DNA from: Thiorhodococcus mannitoliphagus | GTDB lineage: Bacteria; Pseudomonadota; Gammaproteobacteria; Chromatiales; Chromatiaceae | Length of the DNA stretch: 39,567 bases | Assembly (NCBI RefSeq): GCF_010915725.1 | Contig: NZ_JAAIJR010000047.1 | Coordinates: 1 to 39,567, forward strand | Direction: 5' to 3' | In this document: piece by piece, positions 26,653 through 34,893 of the stretch | Numbering within the stretch: the first letter of the stretch is position 1 | Layout: the number at the start of each line of letters is the position of its first letter | Position numbers and translations under genes: made by a program | Notes under the pieces: model-generated | Databases searched by the model: none | What the model saw: the letters and a program-made list of their open reading frames with translations, nothing else | What the model was told of the DNA's origin: nothing

Positions 26653-28186
26653 TCTGTATTTGGACTATCAGCAAGAGCACTGGGGCACACAGTTGCTCTG
26701 GCCCGTCTGGACCTGGACACTCCATGTGCCAGAACGCCGTCGCGACGGTCTCAATGTGCTCGCCTTTACCGTGCTGCGGTTGCACGCCGCAGGCTGCGAT
26801 GACCCAGACTGGATCGCCGATCACTTGGGCGTCGACGGTGAGCTAATCCGCTACATCGTCGGTGCCGAACTGATCGCCAACGGCCTGCTGGATCAGAAGA
26901 AGCGCCTCACCCAGCTGGGCACCAAGCAATTGGAGCGCTCCGGTGAAGGCAGCTTGCAACAGCGCGCCGCGCTGCTTTTCCAGAGCGCCGAGAGCGGCGC
27001 ACTGTGGCCACGCCAGAGAGGCTCGCTGCGCGAGATCGAGCCCATCGACCTCGGCGCCCGCTATCCGAGCTTCCTCGCCGATCGTGCCTCAGGCCAGACA
27101 CTGTGGCCTTTCGTATTGTCTCCTGCAAACCGCGACTTACCGCCGCGACCGAGCATCGCCGAGTTCCGCGACGCCCTGCGCCAGGACCGCATCGCGCGCC
27201 GCCATCAGCGGCTGCGTGGCAGCGGTGGACGCGACCCCGATGACCTGCCGAGCGACGCCATCGAGCTGATTGACCCGCGCCCGCGCCCCGCCTGGGTGCT
27301 GTGCCGGGTCTACAAAGGCCCGACCGACGAGCACCCCTGGCTGGTCAGCGACCCTCTCGGCCAGACGCGGGCTGCCGAGTGGATGCGCAAGGAGGTCTTC
27401 GAGGCCAGCCGGCGTCTGCGGGCCTTGGCCAGGCGCCTCGGCGGACTGCTGGGTGAGCCGGACGAGAAGGAAGACTGGGAGACCTACCGCCGGCGGGAGG
27501 ACGAGCAGGTCCGTTTCGAAGTCTTCGAGCGCTTTCCCGCCGCCGACCAGATACCGGGCTTGGAGGACCGGCTCGTCGAGCTGTTACGGGTGCGGGCCAC
27601 CGTTGCGGCCGCCGGCAGCCACAAGCGGACTGAGGAGGTCGGCAACCTGATCATCCAGTGCCAGCGCACGCTGGAGCAGTGCTTTCTCTGGCTGTTGACG
27701 CGCTGGCCCCTGGAGCGGCCGGGTGACCGTCTCAGCCGGCAGATGCGGGCCGCGGATCTGCAACAGGCGCTGGGCTGTGCGGTGCCTGCGTTATCGAAGC
27801 GCTTCATCGAGGGCATGCGCGTGCAGCCGAGCAAGGTCTACGGAGCGCTACGACATGGCACAGGCTCGCTGCGCCAGTACTTGGCTGGGGTACTGCTGTC
27901 GCTGCTCGACCATCCACGGCATCCGTTTGGCCAGGTCGCACCGGATGAGGACCTCATGCTGCGACTGTTGGCCCTATCGCAAGACCGCGATGCCGCTGGC
28001 CATGGCGGTAACCAGCACACCGATCCACCGGACCGCCAGCTCGCCCTGCGGCATGCCGACACCGCCCTGGACATTGTTGAACGACTGATCGAAGGAATAC
28101 TGGAAGATGGCCAAGAACAGACGCGTTCGGAACGGAGGCAACCAGCCGAATCACAACAAGCTGCCGGAGCAAATCGGGCGTCTTGA
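26636..28186 (+). CDS. Unknown protein with N-terminal winged-helix-like and C-terminal HEPN-like regions
   Basis: I do not recognise this 516-residue protein as a named family. Residues ~35-100 look like a winged helix (a run of short helices with a final DQKKRLTQLGTKQL wing). The remainder is mainly helical. Near the C-terminus, R451-D-A-A-G-H456 fits the R-[NDH]-x3-H signature of HEPN ribonucleases and is followed by helical sequence, as in that fold. The protein may thus be the RNA-cutting effector of the operon; this is an inference from one motif. It overlaps the helicase by 17 bases and the AAA+ gene by 80 bases, a strong sign of coupling. Confidence 0.7.
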   Translation: MAVFSDLYLDYQQEHWGTQLLWPVWTWTLHVPERRRDGLNVLAFTVLRLHAAGCDDPDWIADHLGVDGELIRYIVGAELIANGLLDQKKRLTQLGTKQLERSGEGSLQQRAALLFQSAESGALWPRQRGSLREIEPIDLGARYPSFLADRASGQTLWPFVLSPANRDLPPRPSIAEFRDALRQDRIARRHQRLRGSGGRDPDDLPSDAIELIDPRPRPAWVLCRVYKGPTDEHPWLVSDPLGQTRAAEWMRKEVFEASRRLRALARRLGGLLGEPDEKEDWETYRRREDEQVRFEVFERFPAADQIPGLEDRLVELLRVRATVAAAGSHKRTEEVGNLIIQCQRTLEQCFLWLLTRWPLERPGDRLSRQMRAADLQQALGCAVPALSKRFIEGMRVQPSKVYGALRHGTGSLRQYLAGVLLSLLDHPRHPFGQVAPDEDLMLRLLALSQDRDAAGHGGNQHTDPPDRQLALRHADTALDIVERLIEGILEDGQEQTRSERRQPAESQQAAGANRAS

Positions 28187-30416
28187 CGGCAATCCGGAGA
28201 TGCCGGAGACGGCAGCCGCGGCCGTGCCCAGCAAAGAAGAACTGGACGCCATGCCGGATGACACGAAGAGCCAATTCGCCGAGCGGCTTACGGCGCTTGA
28301 TGAGGCGCTCAGCGAGCTCGGCTCGAAGCGTGAGGACCTCAACCGGCGGCTCGCCGAAGCCAAGCAGAGAGAGACCGATCTCTCTGCAGCACGTGCCAAT
28401 CATGAGCAGAGACAGACGCAGCTGGCCGAGCAGGAAGGCCAGCTGAACGAGCGCGAGCAGACCATCGAGCTGCGCGAACTGGATGCCCGCAACGGTTTCC
28501 TTGAGCAACAGCGCGACGCACTCAAGAAGCTCCGCGACGAGATTCGCCGGCTGGAGGCCGAGCGCGATCAGGTCATCGCCAGGACCGAGCAGGAGGAGCA
28601 GGAGGCGCGAAAGCGTATCGATGCGATGCGCCCCGCGTTCCGCGACGAGCAGCAGGCGGAAAAGGACGCGCTCTCGCAGGACCGCCAGGCGTTGGAAGAG
28701 GAGCGCCAGCAGCTCGGGCTGGATCGTCAAAGGCTGGAGCAGGAGCGACGCAATCAGGATGGCATCGAACGCCAGATCCGTCAGATCGTCAAAGACGAGC
28801 ATCAGAGCGAGATCGTGGAGTTGAAACGCCGCATCGACCAGGCCCGACGGAACGCGGACGTCGACGCAAAAACAATCGAAGAGCAGCGCCAGGCGCTGGA
28901 GGCAGTCGCCGATCTCAATCGGCTGCTGGAACACCATGGCTTTGCTGATGCGGAGGCGCTCTTGAAACAGTTCGAGGCCTTGCGCAGCGAGAATCGCCAG
29001 CTGCGCGAAGGCCAGCGGCATCGCTCCCAGGACGATCTAGAAGCCGAGAACGAAGCCTTACGCGAGCGCTGCGACGACTACGAGCAACGACTGGAAGACC
29101 AAGCTCAGCAGATTAACGCTCTGAAGAACGAGGTCGGGACACGCCGCCTCGGCGTCTTGGAAAAGCAGACCCTAGAACAGGAAAAGCGTGTGCTGGAGCA
29201 GCACAAGCGCGCCTTGGACAGCGCAGTCACCGATCTAGAGCAACGGCTCGACGACCTGACGACACGTCAGCAGGGCCGTTCTGCCTTCGAGGCGCTCACG
29301 AAGATGGATAAGGACTTGGTCGGCGGCGTTCCCGTCGATGAAGTGCCAGCACTCGATGTGCTCGCCCAGGAGCTCCGCCAGCGCATCGCCGGCGCCCTGG
29401 ATGCGCCGCTCTATTACCCGGAGCAGGTCATCCGGCTCTTCTTAGGTGGCCTGGCCATGAGCCAGCTGCATATCCTTCAGGGCATCTCCGGCACCGGCAA
29501 GACCAGCCTGGCGCTGGCCTTCGCGAAGGCAGTCGGCGGCCACTGCACCGAGGTGCCGGTCCAGGCCGGCTGGCGCGACCGCGACGATCTGCTCGGCCAT
29601 TTCAACGCCTTCGAACGACGGTTCTACGAGCGCGAGTGTCTCCAGGCCATCTACCGTGCCAGTACCGAGCCGTTCAGGGATCGCGTCAACATCGTGCTGC
29701 TCGACGAGATGAACCTCTCTCATCCCGAGCAATACTTTGCCGAGCTGCTTTCCGCGCTGGAGATGCCGGCGGCACGGCGCAAGCTCGTGCTCACCGAGAG
29801 TGCGCTGCCGGACCCGCCGCTGCTAATGCGTGGGAACGGCTGCGAGGGCCGCAAGCTGGGGCTACCCGACAATCTCTGGTTCATCGGCACCGCGAATGAG
29901 GATGAGACCACCAAGGGCTTCGCCGACAAGACCTTCGACCGGGCGCACGTGATGGAGCTGCGCGAAAAGGACGAGCCGTTTAAGTTCGAACAGCACGTGA
30001 ACTCGTTGCCCTATAGCTTCGCCTCGTTGCAGCGCCAGTTCGCCAAGGCGCAGAAAAAGCACCGCCAGGCGGCCGAGGCGGGCCTCGCCGCGCTGCAGAA
30101 GAGCGCGTTCACGAACCGGCTTAAGGACGACTTCGATCTCGGCTGGGGCAACCGGCTGGAGCGCCAAGCCCTGCGCTTCATACCCGTGGTCATCGCCGCC
30201 GGTGGCAGCCTTGGCGAAGGCATGGACCACCTGCTGGCCACCCGCCTGTTTCGCGCGGGCAAGATCACCGAGCGCTTCGATGTGGGCCTGGATACGCTGC
30301 GAGATCTGGAGACGGCTTTGGTCGAGGCCTGGCCGCAGGTTGATTCGAAGAATGATCCGGAGATCTGCCTCGACCGCTTGGCGCGCGAAATCAAGCGCAA
30401 GGAGCAGCAGGGATGA
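28107..30416 (+). CDS. Coiled-coil protein with McrB-like AAA+ domain
   Basis: The 769-residue protein has a long charged helical region (about 40-390), probably coiled coil. The AAA+ domain at about 430-740 has Walker A GISGTGKT (459-466), a DEMNLSHPEQY Walker B segment, and sensor region GTANEDETTKGF. The DEMN and GTAN motifs resemble McrB GTPases and their relatives, though the exact McrB MNxxDR signature is not present, so ATP rather than GTP use is possible. Coiled-coil McrB homologues are known from a branch of type IV restriction systems (the coiled-coil nuclease tandems). It is followed at a 4-base overlap by a likely partner. Confidence 0.85.
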   Translation: MAKNRRVRNGGNQPNHNKLPEQIGRLDGNPEMPETAAAAVPSKEELDAMPDDTKSQFAERLTALDEALSELGSKREDLNRRLAEAKQRETDLSAARANHEQRQTQLAEQEGQLNEREQTIELRELDARNGFLEQQRDALKKLRDEIRRLEAERDQVIARTEQEEQEARKRIDAMRPAFRDEQQAEKDALSQDRQALEEERQQLGLDRQRLEQERRNQDGIERQIRQIVKDEHQSEIVELKRRIDQARRNADVDAKTIEEQRQALEAVADLNRLLEHHGFADAEALLKQFEALRSENRQLREGQRHRSQDDLEAENEALRERCDDYEQRLEDQAQQINALKNEVGTRRLGVLEKQTLEQEKRVLEQHKRALDSAVTDLEQRLDDLTTRQQGRSAFEALTKMDKDLVGGVPVDEVPALDVLAQELRQRIAGALDAPLYYPEQVIRLFLGGLAMSQLHILQGISGTGKTSLALAFAKAVGGHCTEVPVQAGWRDRDDLLGHFNAFERRFYERECLQAIYRASTEPFRDRVNIVLLDEMNLSHPEQYFAELLSALEMPAARRKLVLTESALPDPPLLMRGNGCEGRKLGLPDNLWFIGTANEDETTKGFADKTFDRAHVMELREKDEPFKFEQHVNSLPYSFASLQRQFAKAQKKHRQAAEAGLAALQKSAFTNRLKDDFDLGWGNRLERQALRFIPVVIAAGGSLGEGMDHLLATRLFRAGKITERFDVGLDTLRDLETALVEAWPQVDSKNDPEICLDRLAREIKRKEQQG

Positions 30417-32287
30417 CGGCCCTGAGGCTCAGGGACCGACTCGATGACCGGCAGCGGCAGGTCAACGACGACGCGCCGCTACTCGAAGGCCGCTGGGTGT
30501 TAGAGCAGCCAGCTCGCCAGAACGGCCATACAGAGCTTGCGGGCGGGGACCTGCTGGTCGATGACGGCGCACCCCGCCTGCGTCTTGGCACTGTTGATAG
30601 CGGATTTCGGCGCCCGAGGCTGCCGGACGACGACCGCAGCGACTACCAGTTGGCACTGGACGCCATCGCGGCGATCACGAACAGAACGGACCTGACCACG
30701 GGACGTTGGCCAAGCCCGCTGCTGCCGGCCGAGCTCGGCCAACAAAGTGAGCCGACCCAGCTGGACACGCTGCTAAACGAAGTATTCGAGCGTGGTCACC
30801 TCGACTTTATCGCAATCCGCCCACGGCTCAGCATGCGCTACGACACCGAGCTGCTGCCGGTAGATCGTGCTCGGCGTTTGGATACCGGCTTTCAGCGTCA
30901 TCTGGCAGCCCATTCAGAGTGCTGGGCCGCCCGCACGTTAAGTGGTGTGGTGCCGAAAATCGTGCTCGGACGCGTCAGCGACGATGATGCTGACATCTAC
31001 GAACACCGCGTCTATGCACGCCTGCTGGACCACTTGGAACGCTATCTGCGAGGGCGTATCGGCAAACTCTCGGGGATCGCTGCGCGTTATCAGGAAGGAC
31101 TTAAGTTTAACAATAGCGAAGCCGTAGATTGGCCGTTACGGCGAGACATATGCGAGATCTGGGGGGAAGCGGTCAGCACAGGTGAAGCAAATAGGCTTTT
31201 GGATCAAAACCGCGAGCAGCTGACTCACTTAGAGCGATGTCTAAAGCATGTCCAGGCGCTCAAGGGACGACGGATCAAAGGTTCCAACAATGGATCCTTG
31301 TATCAGGCGATCCCACGCAATTCTCAGGTTGGCTTGAGCCTAATGCCGACTAACCTGTTGCAGCATGATGCGCACTACCGCCAACTGCGTCGACTGTGGA
31401 CGGCCTGGCTGGCAGCGACGGCAGCCGAGCGCGAAAGCCCCGTGCAGGTACTCGCTCGGCGCAGGGCGGATGAGGAACGTTATCAGCGCTATATCGGGCT
31501 GCTGCTGTTGCGCGTTCTGCATGTAATGGGCTTTCCGGTCACTTGGTTGAGCGAAGCATCGGCACGGGCCAACTGCAAGCGCTGGCATGACGAGGTGAGC
31601 TTGGAGAGCCGCCATCATACATGGCGTATCAGTATGAACCAGCATCAATTGGTGCTCGTGCCGTCGGCGGTACCTGTTGATGCTGACACCGCAGCCGAGT
31701 GGACCACACGAACATTTGGCAATGGCCGCGAGATCCGCGTACCCTGCCTCTTATATGTCCCAAAGCATATAGATTCAGCATCGCCACCGGAGTGCCTCGT
31801 CGAGGCCAATCCGGCCATGCAGCTATCCCCGCTTGATCTTTATGCGCAGGAAAAAGTCCACGCGCTCATAGCTGCTTGGCTCTGGCAGAGGCGTTTAGCT
31901 GGCTATGGTGAGATTTTTCAGCGCCTGCCACAAGCGGTCGCTGATGCTTGGCCAGATACCGGTCAGCAGCACTCATTACGTAAACCGCTCAATGATTCTC
32001 AATGGAGTCGACTTTGCGAGGCATTAGATCAGCACGCTAACAAAGAGCTGCGAAGACGCATCGAATTCCGAAAACTCCAAGTCGATCGACTTGCGCACTG
32101 TCCTGAATGCTCAAGCATAGATACTCGCTTCGATTCCAACACCTCTGGGTTTTTTGCCCAGTGTCGCTCGTGTGGCTGTCGTTGGGAATTGCGTGATCAG
32201 CAGTTTCGCTTGAAATCTACTGAGCGAGAAATTCAAGGATTCAAAAACTACGGTCATCGTTTGCTGCATTTCCGTATAAACATTTAA
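30413..32287 (+). CDS. Possible McrC/DUF2357-like partner with C-terminal zinc ribbon
   Basis: The 624-residue protein starts at an ATG overlapping the AAA+ stop (ATGA). Residues ~140-230, with LAAHSECWAARTLSG and IYEHRVYARLLDHLERYL, look like the DUF2357-type region of McrC-like proteins. A helical middle follows. The C-terminus is a four-cysteine zinc ribbon: CPEC near residue 564 and CRSCGC about 25 residues later. I could not locate a clear PD-(D/E)xK nuclease motif. The pairing with a McrB-like ATPase is the main reason for the call. The second half is visibly less GC-rich than the upstream genes. Confidence 0.65.
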   Translation: MTALRLRDRLDDRQRQVNDDAPLLEGRWVLEQPARQNGHTELAGGDLLVDDGAPRLRLGTVDSGFRRPRLPDDDRSDYQLALDAIAAITNRTDLTTGRWPSPLLPAELGQQSEPTQLDTLLNEVFERGHLDFIAIRPRLSMRYDTELLPVDRARRLDTGFQRHLAAHSECWAARTLSGVVPKIVLGRVSDDDADIYEHRVYARLLDHLERYLRGRIGKLSGIAARYQEGLKFNNSEAVDWPLRRDICEIWGEAVSTGEANRLLDQNREQLTHLERCLKHVQALKGRRIKGSNNGSLYQAIPRNSQVGLSLMPTNLLQHDAHYRQLRRLWTAWLAATAAERESPVQVLARRRADEERYQRYIGLLLLRVLHVMGFPVTWLSEASARANCKRWHDEVSLESRHHTWRISMNQHQLVLVPSAVPVDADTAAEWTTRTFGNGREIRVPCLLYVPKHIDSASPPECLVEANPAMQLSPLDLYAQEKVHALIAAWLWQRRLAGYGEIFQRLPQAVADAWPDTGQQHSLRKPLNDSQWSRLCEALDQHANKELRRRIEFRKLQVDRLAHCPECSSIDTRFDSNTSGFFAQCRSCGCRWELRDQQFRLKSTEREIQGFKNYGHRLLHFRINI

Positions 32288-32918
32288 TGAACGTCCCCGC
32301 CGCAAGCGGCGGGGTATCACTTCGTTCCGCTCGCACGCTTCGCGGCTCGACGTCACTCAATCGCGCCTTTCAGACGCGATCAGTTGATTCGCCGCAAGCG
32401 GCGGGGAATATAACCCTGAGAGATTAAAGAATCCACCCGCAGAGCGGGTGGAATTGGATTAACCCCTAAGGGGGTTAATTGGCTGCCGCGAGGCGCTTTC
32501 TAGCTGTTACCAAGATCCAAGCGGATGGAGTTGACTGCCAGTCCCAGAGTGCTTGTCGCCGTGATTAGCGTTAGAAGCGGTTCATGCTGACTGGACAGGG
32601 CAGAGCGCTGATAGGTACAACCGAAGCCTGTTTTTTTAACCGGCAGAGCCGTTGAACTCTGACCACGCCCTGAGGGCGTGGATTTTCACGTTACGATTAA
32701 AAAATCTAGCAAGCAGCAAAGATTAAAAGTATGAAAAATAAATGTATATATTCGTGAAAACCTGAATCAAATCTCTACCTGATTAGTTACGAGTCTCAGC
32801 CGACTCGTCTCTTCTAATCTACAATCTGCGAGACCAGTCGGCTCAAAGGTCGCAATCCATTCGAAGTCCTTCGCGCGGCGTTTACATTCTGAGTAGTTAT
32901 TTACCTTGAGGGTGTTTA
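32288..32918. repeat. 631-bp palindrome-rich spacer at the island boundary
   Basis: No gene is seen. Perfect short stems are packed here: CCCCGCCGC/GCGGCGGGG (32295-32314), a copy CGCCGC/GCGGCG (32390-32403), TCCACCCGC/GCGGGTGGA (32432-32452), ATTAACCCC/GGGGTTAAT (32458-32479), CCACGCCC/GGGCGTGG (32663-32681, followed by ATTTTC), and AGCCGACT/AGTCGGCT (32798-32843). The 17-base word CGCCGCAAGCGGCGGGG occurs twice (32298-32314 and 32390-32406). The arrangement resembles ends of IS200/IS605-type or palindrome-associated elements. The first stem, 7 bp after the operon stop, and the fifth, with its T-rich tail, could be terminators. Confidence 0.6.
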
Positions 32919-33707
32919 GTGATCTGTCGTGGTGCAATCATCGTTTCCCCAGATGGCTTGGCGCTTGGAGCTAAGCCCCTGATAGTTTCGCGCTTGGAAA
33001 AAATTGGAGAAATCGACGAGACTGCAACGATAATGCTGCTTCCTAAAGACATTCAGCATCTCTACCGACACCAATACCGATCCGGCTATCGCGCAAGACT
33101 TAAAGAGCGCCTGTTCGGGCTGGGGCCATCGCAAGTGTTAAGCCTATGTGTAGACAGCCAATCTGCTTGGGCGCATATTCGCGTTTCAAAAGGACCTAGC
33201 AACCCGTATAGATCTGTTTCGGGAACAATTCGGGAACAAGTGGACTCTATTGGAACAGTTTTCTCGGCACTTCATGCTGCAGATACCATGAATGATGCCG
33301 AAATAGATCATCAATATTTTTTTCGAGAGTCTAGGCAGTTTTCAGAAAGTCAAGAAGAAAAAGAAGCGCTGTCTTTTCCGCTATGTCTGTCCGTTGTTCT
33401 CGGTTATCTCGGCGCTGATGTAACAAACATACGCAGAGTTGACGATACCGCTCGCGGCTTATCGCGAGCATTGCAGCTCACACAGGCGTTAGATATGGTG
33501 CGTTCTAGGGCCAACGGCGTTGCGGAGCATCAAAGCGATCTTTTTAGAGCGCTTACCAATTGGAGAGAATGGTCACCTCATATTGCTGAAATTTTTCCAG
33601 GAATTGCGGTGCGCGCTAACGTAAGACTTGATCCTTGGTGCCAATTGGTAATCGAATCTGGGATCTCTTTTTTTCACAGCGACCTTTCAGATGCGCAATT
33701 CGAATAA
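32919..33707 (+). CDS. Nucleoside-diphosphate-kinase-like protein with extra C-terminal domain
   Basis: The first ~145 of 262 residues resemble nucleoside diphosphate kinase: RGAIIVSPDG (4-13, cf. the family IIVKPDG), SRLEKIG, GPSNPYRS and SGTIR (101-105), then LHAADT (118-123) with H119 at the position of the phospho-histidine. The usual active-site Lys in KPDG is Ser here. The remaining ~115 residues are an extension of unknown fold. The enzyme may phosphorylate an unusual substrate or have lost general NDK activity. It starts at GTG after TGAGGG and overlaps the glycosyltransferase gene by 17 bases. It is AT-rich and opens a biosynthetic-looking cluster. Confidence 0.7.
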   Translation: MICRGAIIVSPDGLALGAKPLIVSRLEKIGEIDETATIMLLPKDIQHLYRHQYRSGYRARLKERLFGLGPSQVLSLCVDSQSAWAHIRVSKGPSNPYRSVSGTIREQVDSIGTVFSALHAADTMNDAEIDHQYFFRESRQFSESQEEKEALSFPLCLSVVLGYLGADVTNIRRVDDTARGLSRALQLTQALDMVRSRANGVAEHQSDLFRALTNWREWSPHIAEIFPGIAVRANVRLDPWCQLVIESGISFFHSDLSDAQFE

Positions 33708-34779
33708 ACGATTCGATCTGGCAATCGTGCCAAAATACTTTGGTGCCTCATGGGGTGGTCTTCAAAACTTCACGAATAGACTCAACAAGAAGCTCTGCAA
33801 TCTCGGAGTAAATACTACGATCCTATCTCCTAGGCACGAAGGACAAGATCCTAATAAATTTTGGTTGAATCTTCCAGAACGTTTAAAAGACCTTGGCGGG
33901 GTGCGTGTTCTTCTGGCGATAGGCCTTGAGTACGACGAAAATGTTGCGTTACAGATAAAGTGCCTCTCACATCTCGAGAGATTCGAGGATACGCGAGCAT
34001 GGTTGCGAATTGCTACTACGGGAGACCTCACTCAGCGCGCGAATTTGATACCAAATGATGCGCTACACAGTATATCGGGATTGATTGTCTTGAATCGAGC
34101 GATGCTTAGCGAGGCTCATAGTTTGCTAGATCAAGACCGTGCTTACTTGATTCCTGTAGGTGTTGATACCGAAAGGTTTGCACCAGTTACTTTGGAAAAT
34201 AGGGCTGTATTGCGACAGAGATTTGGTCTGCCGGATGAAGCTACTATTGTTATTGCCCCAACTCGTGACGAAGACCGCAAGCGGATTGAGGTCTTACTGG
34301 AGGCAAAGAGAATCACGCAAACCAACGTATTGTTATGGTTAGTAGGGCCAGGTGGCAATTCTGGCCGCATGACGAATCTGGTGAATAGTAGAGGTATCTT
34401 GGTTTCACCACCAATTCCAGAAACAGAAATACACATGGCATATCAGTGTTCAGATATTTTCGTCACGGCGTCCGAACGTGAAGGGATGAGTAACGCTGTT
34501 GTAGAAGCAGCAAGCTCTGGACTTCCTGTGTGTGCGCCAGCGATTCCAGGCATATTAGAGATCTGCGAAGCTTTTAACAATCAAGGATTTATTTTGGTCA
34601 ATGAAAACAGCCCTCAAGCATTGGCCGAGGCCTTAAGAATAGTTCAGCGTGGTTCGCCACGAAAAATGCGCCAACTAAGAGAACCTGGATTGCAACGCTT
34701 CGATATTTCAGAAGTTGCTATGAGCTATGTGAGGCTGTTAGATCTGACTTCTACCGCTATGCGCTATGTACGGTCCTGA
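33691..34779 (+). CDS. GT4-family glycosyltransferase
   Basis: The 362-residue protein is a GT-B retaining glycosyltransferase. The N-terminal half contains the G-G-L loop of the acceptor side (GGLQNFTNRL, about 22-31). The C-terminal half holds the donor site, with the E-x7-E pattern in SEREGMSNAVVEAAS (about 263-277) followed by GLPV. IPVGVDTERF, in the link between the domains, is typical. It moves a sugar from a nucleotide donor to an unknown acceptor, probably in the cytoplasm. It has no membrane segment. It overlaps the upstream NDK-like gene, so the two are probably translated together. Confidence 0.9.
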   Translation: MRNSNKRFDLAIVPKYFGASWGGLQNFTNRLNKKLCNLGVNTTILSPRHEGQDPNKFWLNLPERLKDLGGVRVLLAIGLEYDENVALQIKCLSHLERFEDTRAWLRIATTGDLTQRANLIPNDALHSISGLIVLNRAMLSEAHSLLDQDRAYLIPVGVDTERFAPVTLENRAVLRQRFGLPDEATIVIAPTRDEDRKRIEVLLEAKRITQTNVLLWLVGPGGNSGRMTNLVNSRGILVSPPIPETEIHMAYQCSDIFVTASEREGMSNAVVEAASSGLPVCAPAIPGILEICEAFNNQGFILVNENSPQALAEALRIVQRGSPRKMRQLREPGLQRFDISEVAMSYVRLLDLTSTAMRYVRS

Positions 34780-34791
34780 GCGGAGAGCCTC

Positions 34792-34866
34792 GTGGATGAG
34801 CGTGAGAGTCCGATAAAGAGGTTACATAATACTGAGCATGCACAACGGCTGACTGATCTTCCATAA
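34792..34866 (+). other. Possible 24-codon leader frame, in frame with the kinase-like gene
   Basis: A GTG at 34792 with GGAGAG upstream begins a 24-codon frame ending at a TAA at 34864-34866. It is in the same frame as the kinase-like gene at 34894, with no other stop between. It may be a small peptide, or the old 5' end of that gene cut off by a nonsense mutation. Confidence 0.25.
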
Positions 34867-34893
34867 GTTTGCAGAAATCAGGGTTTAAAATCT

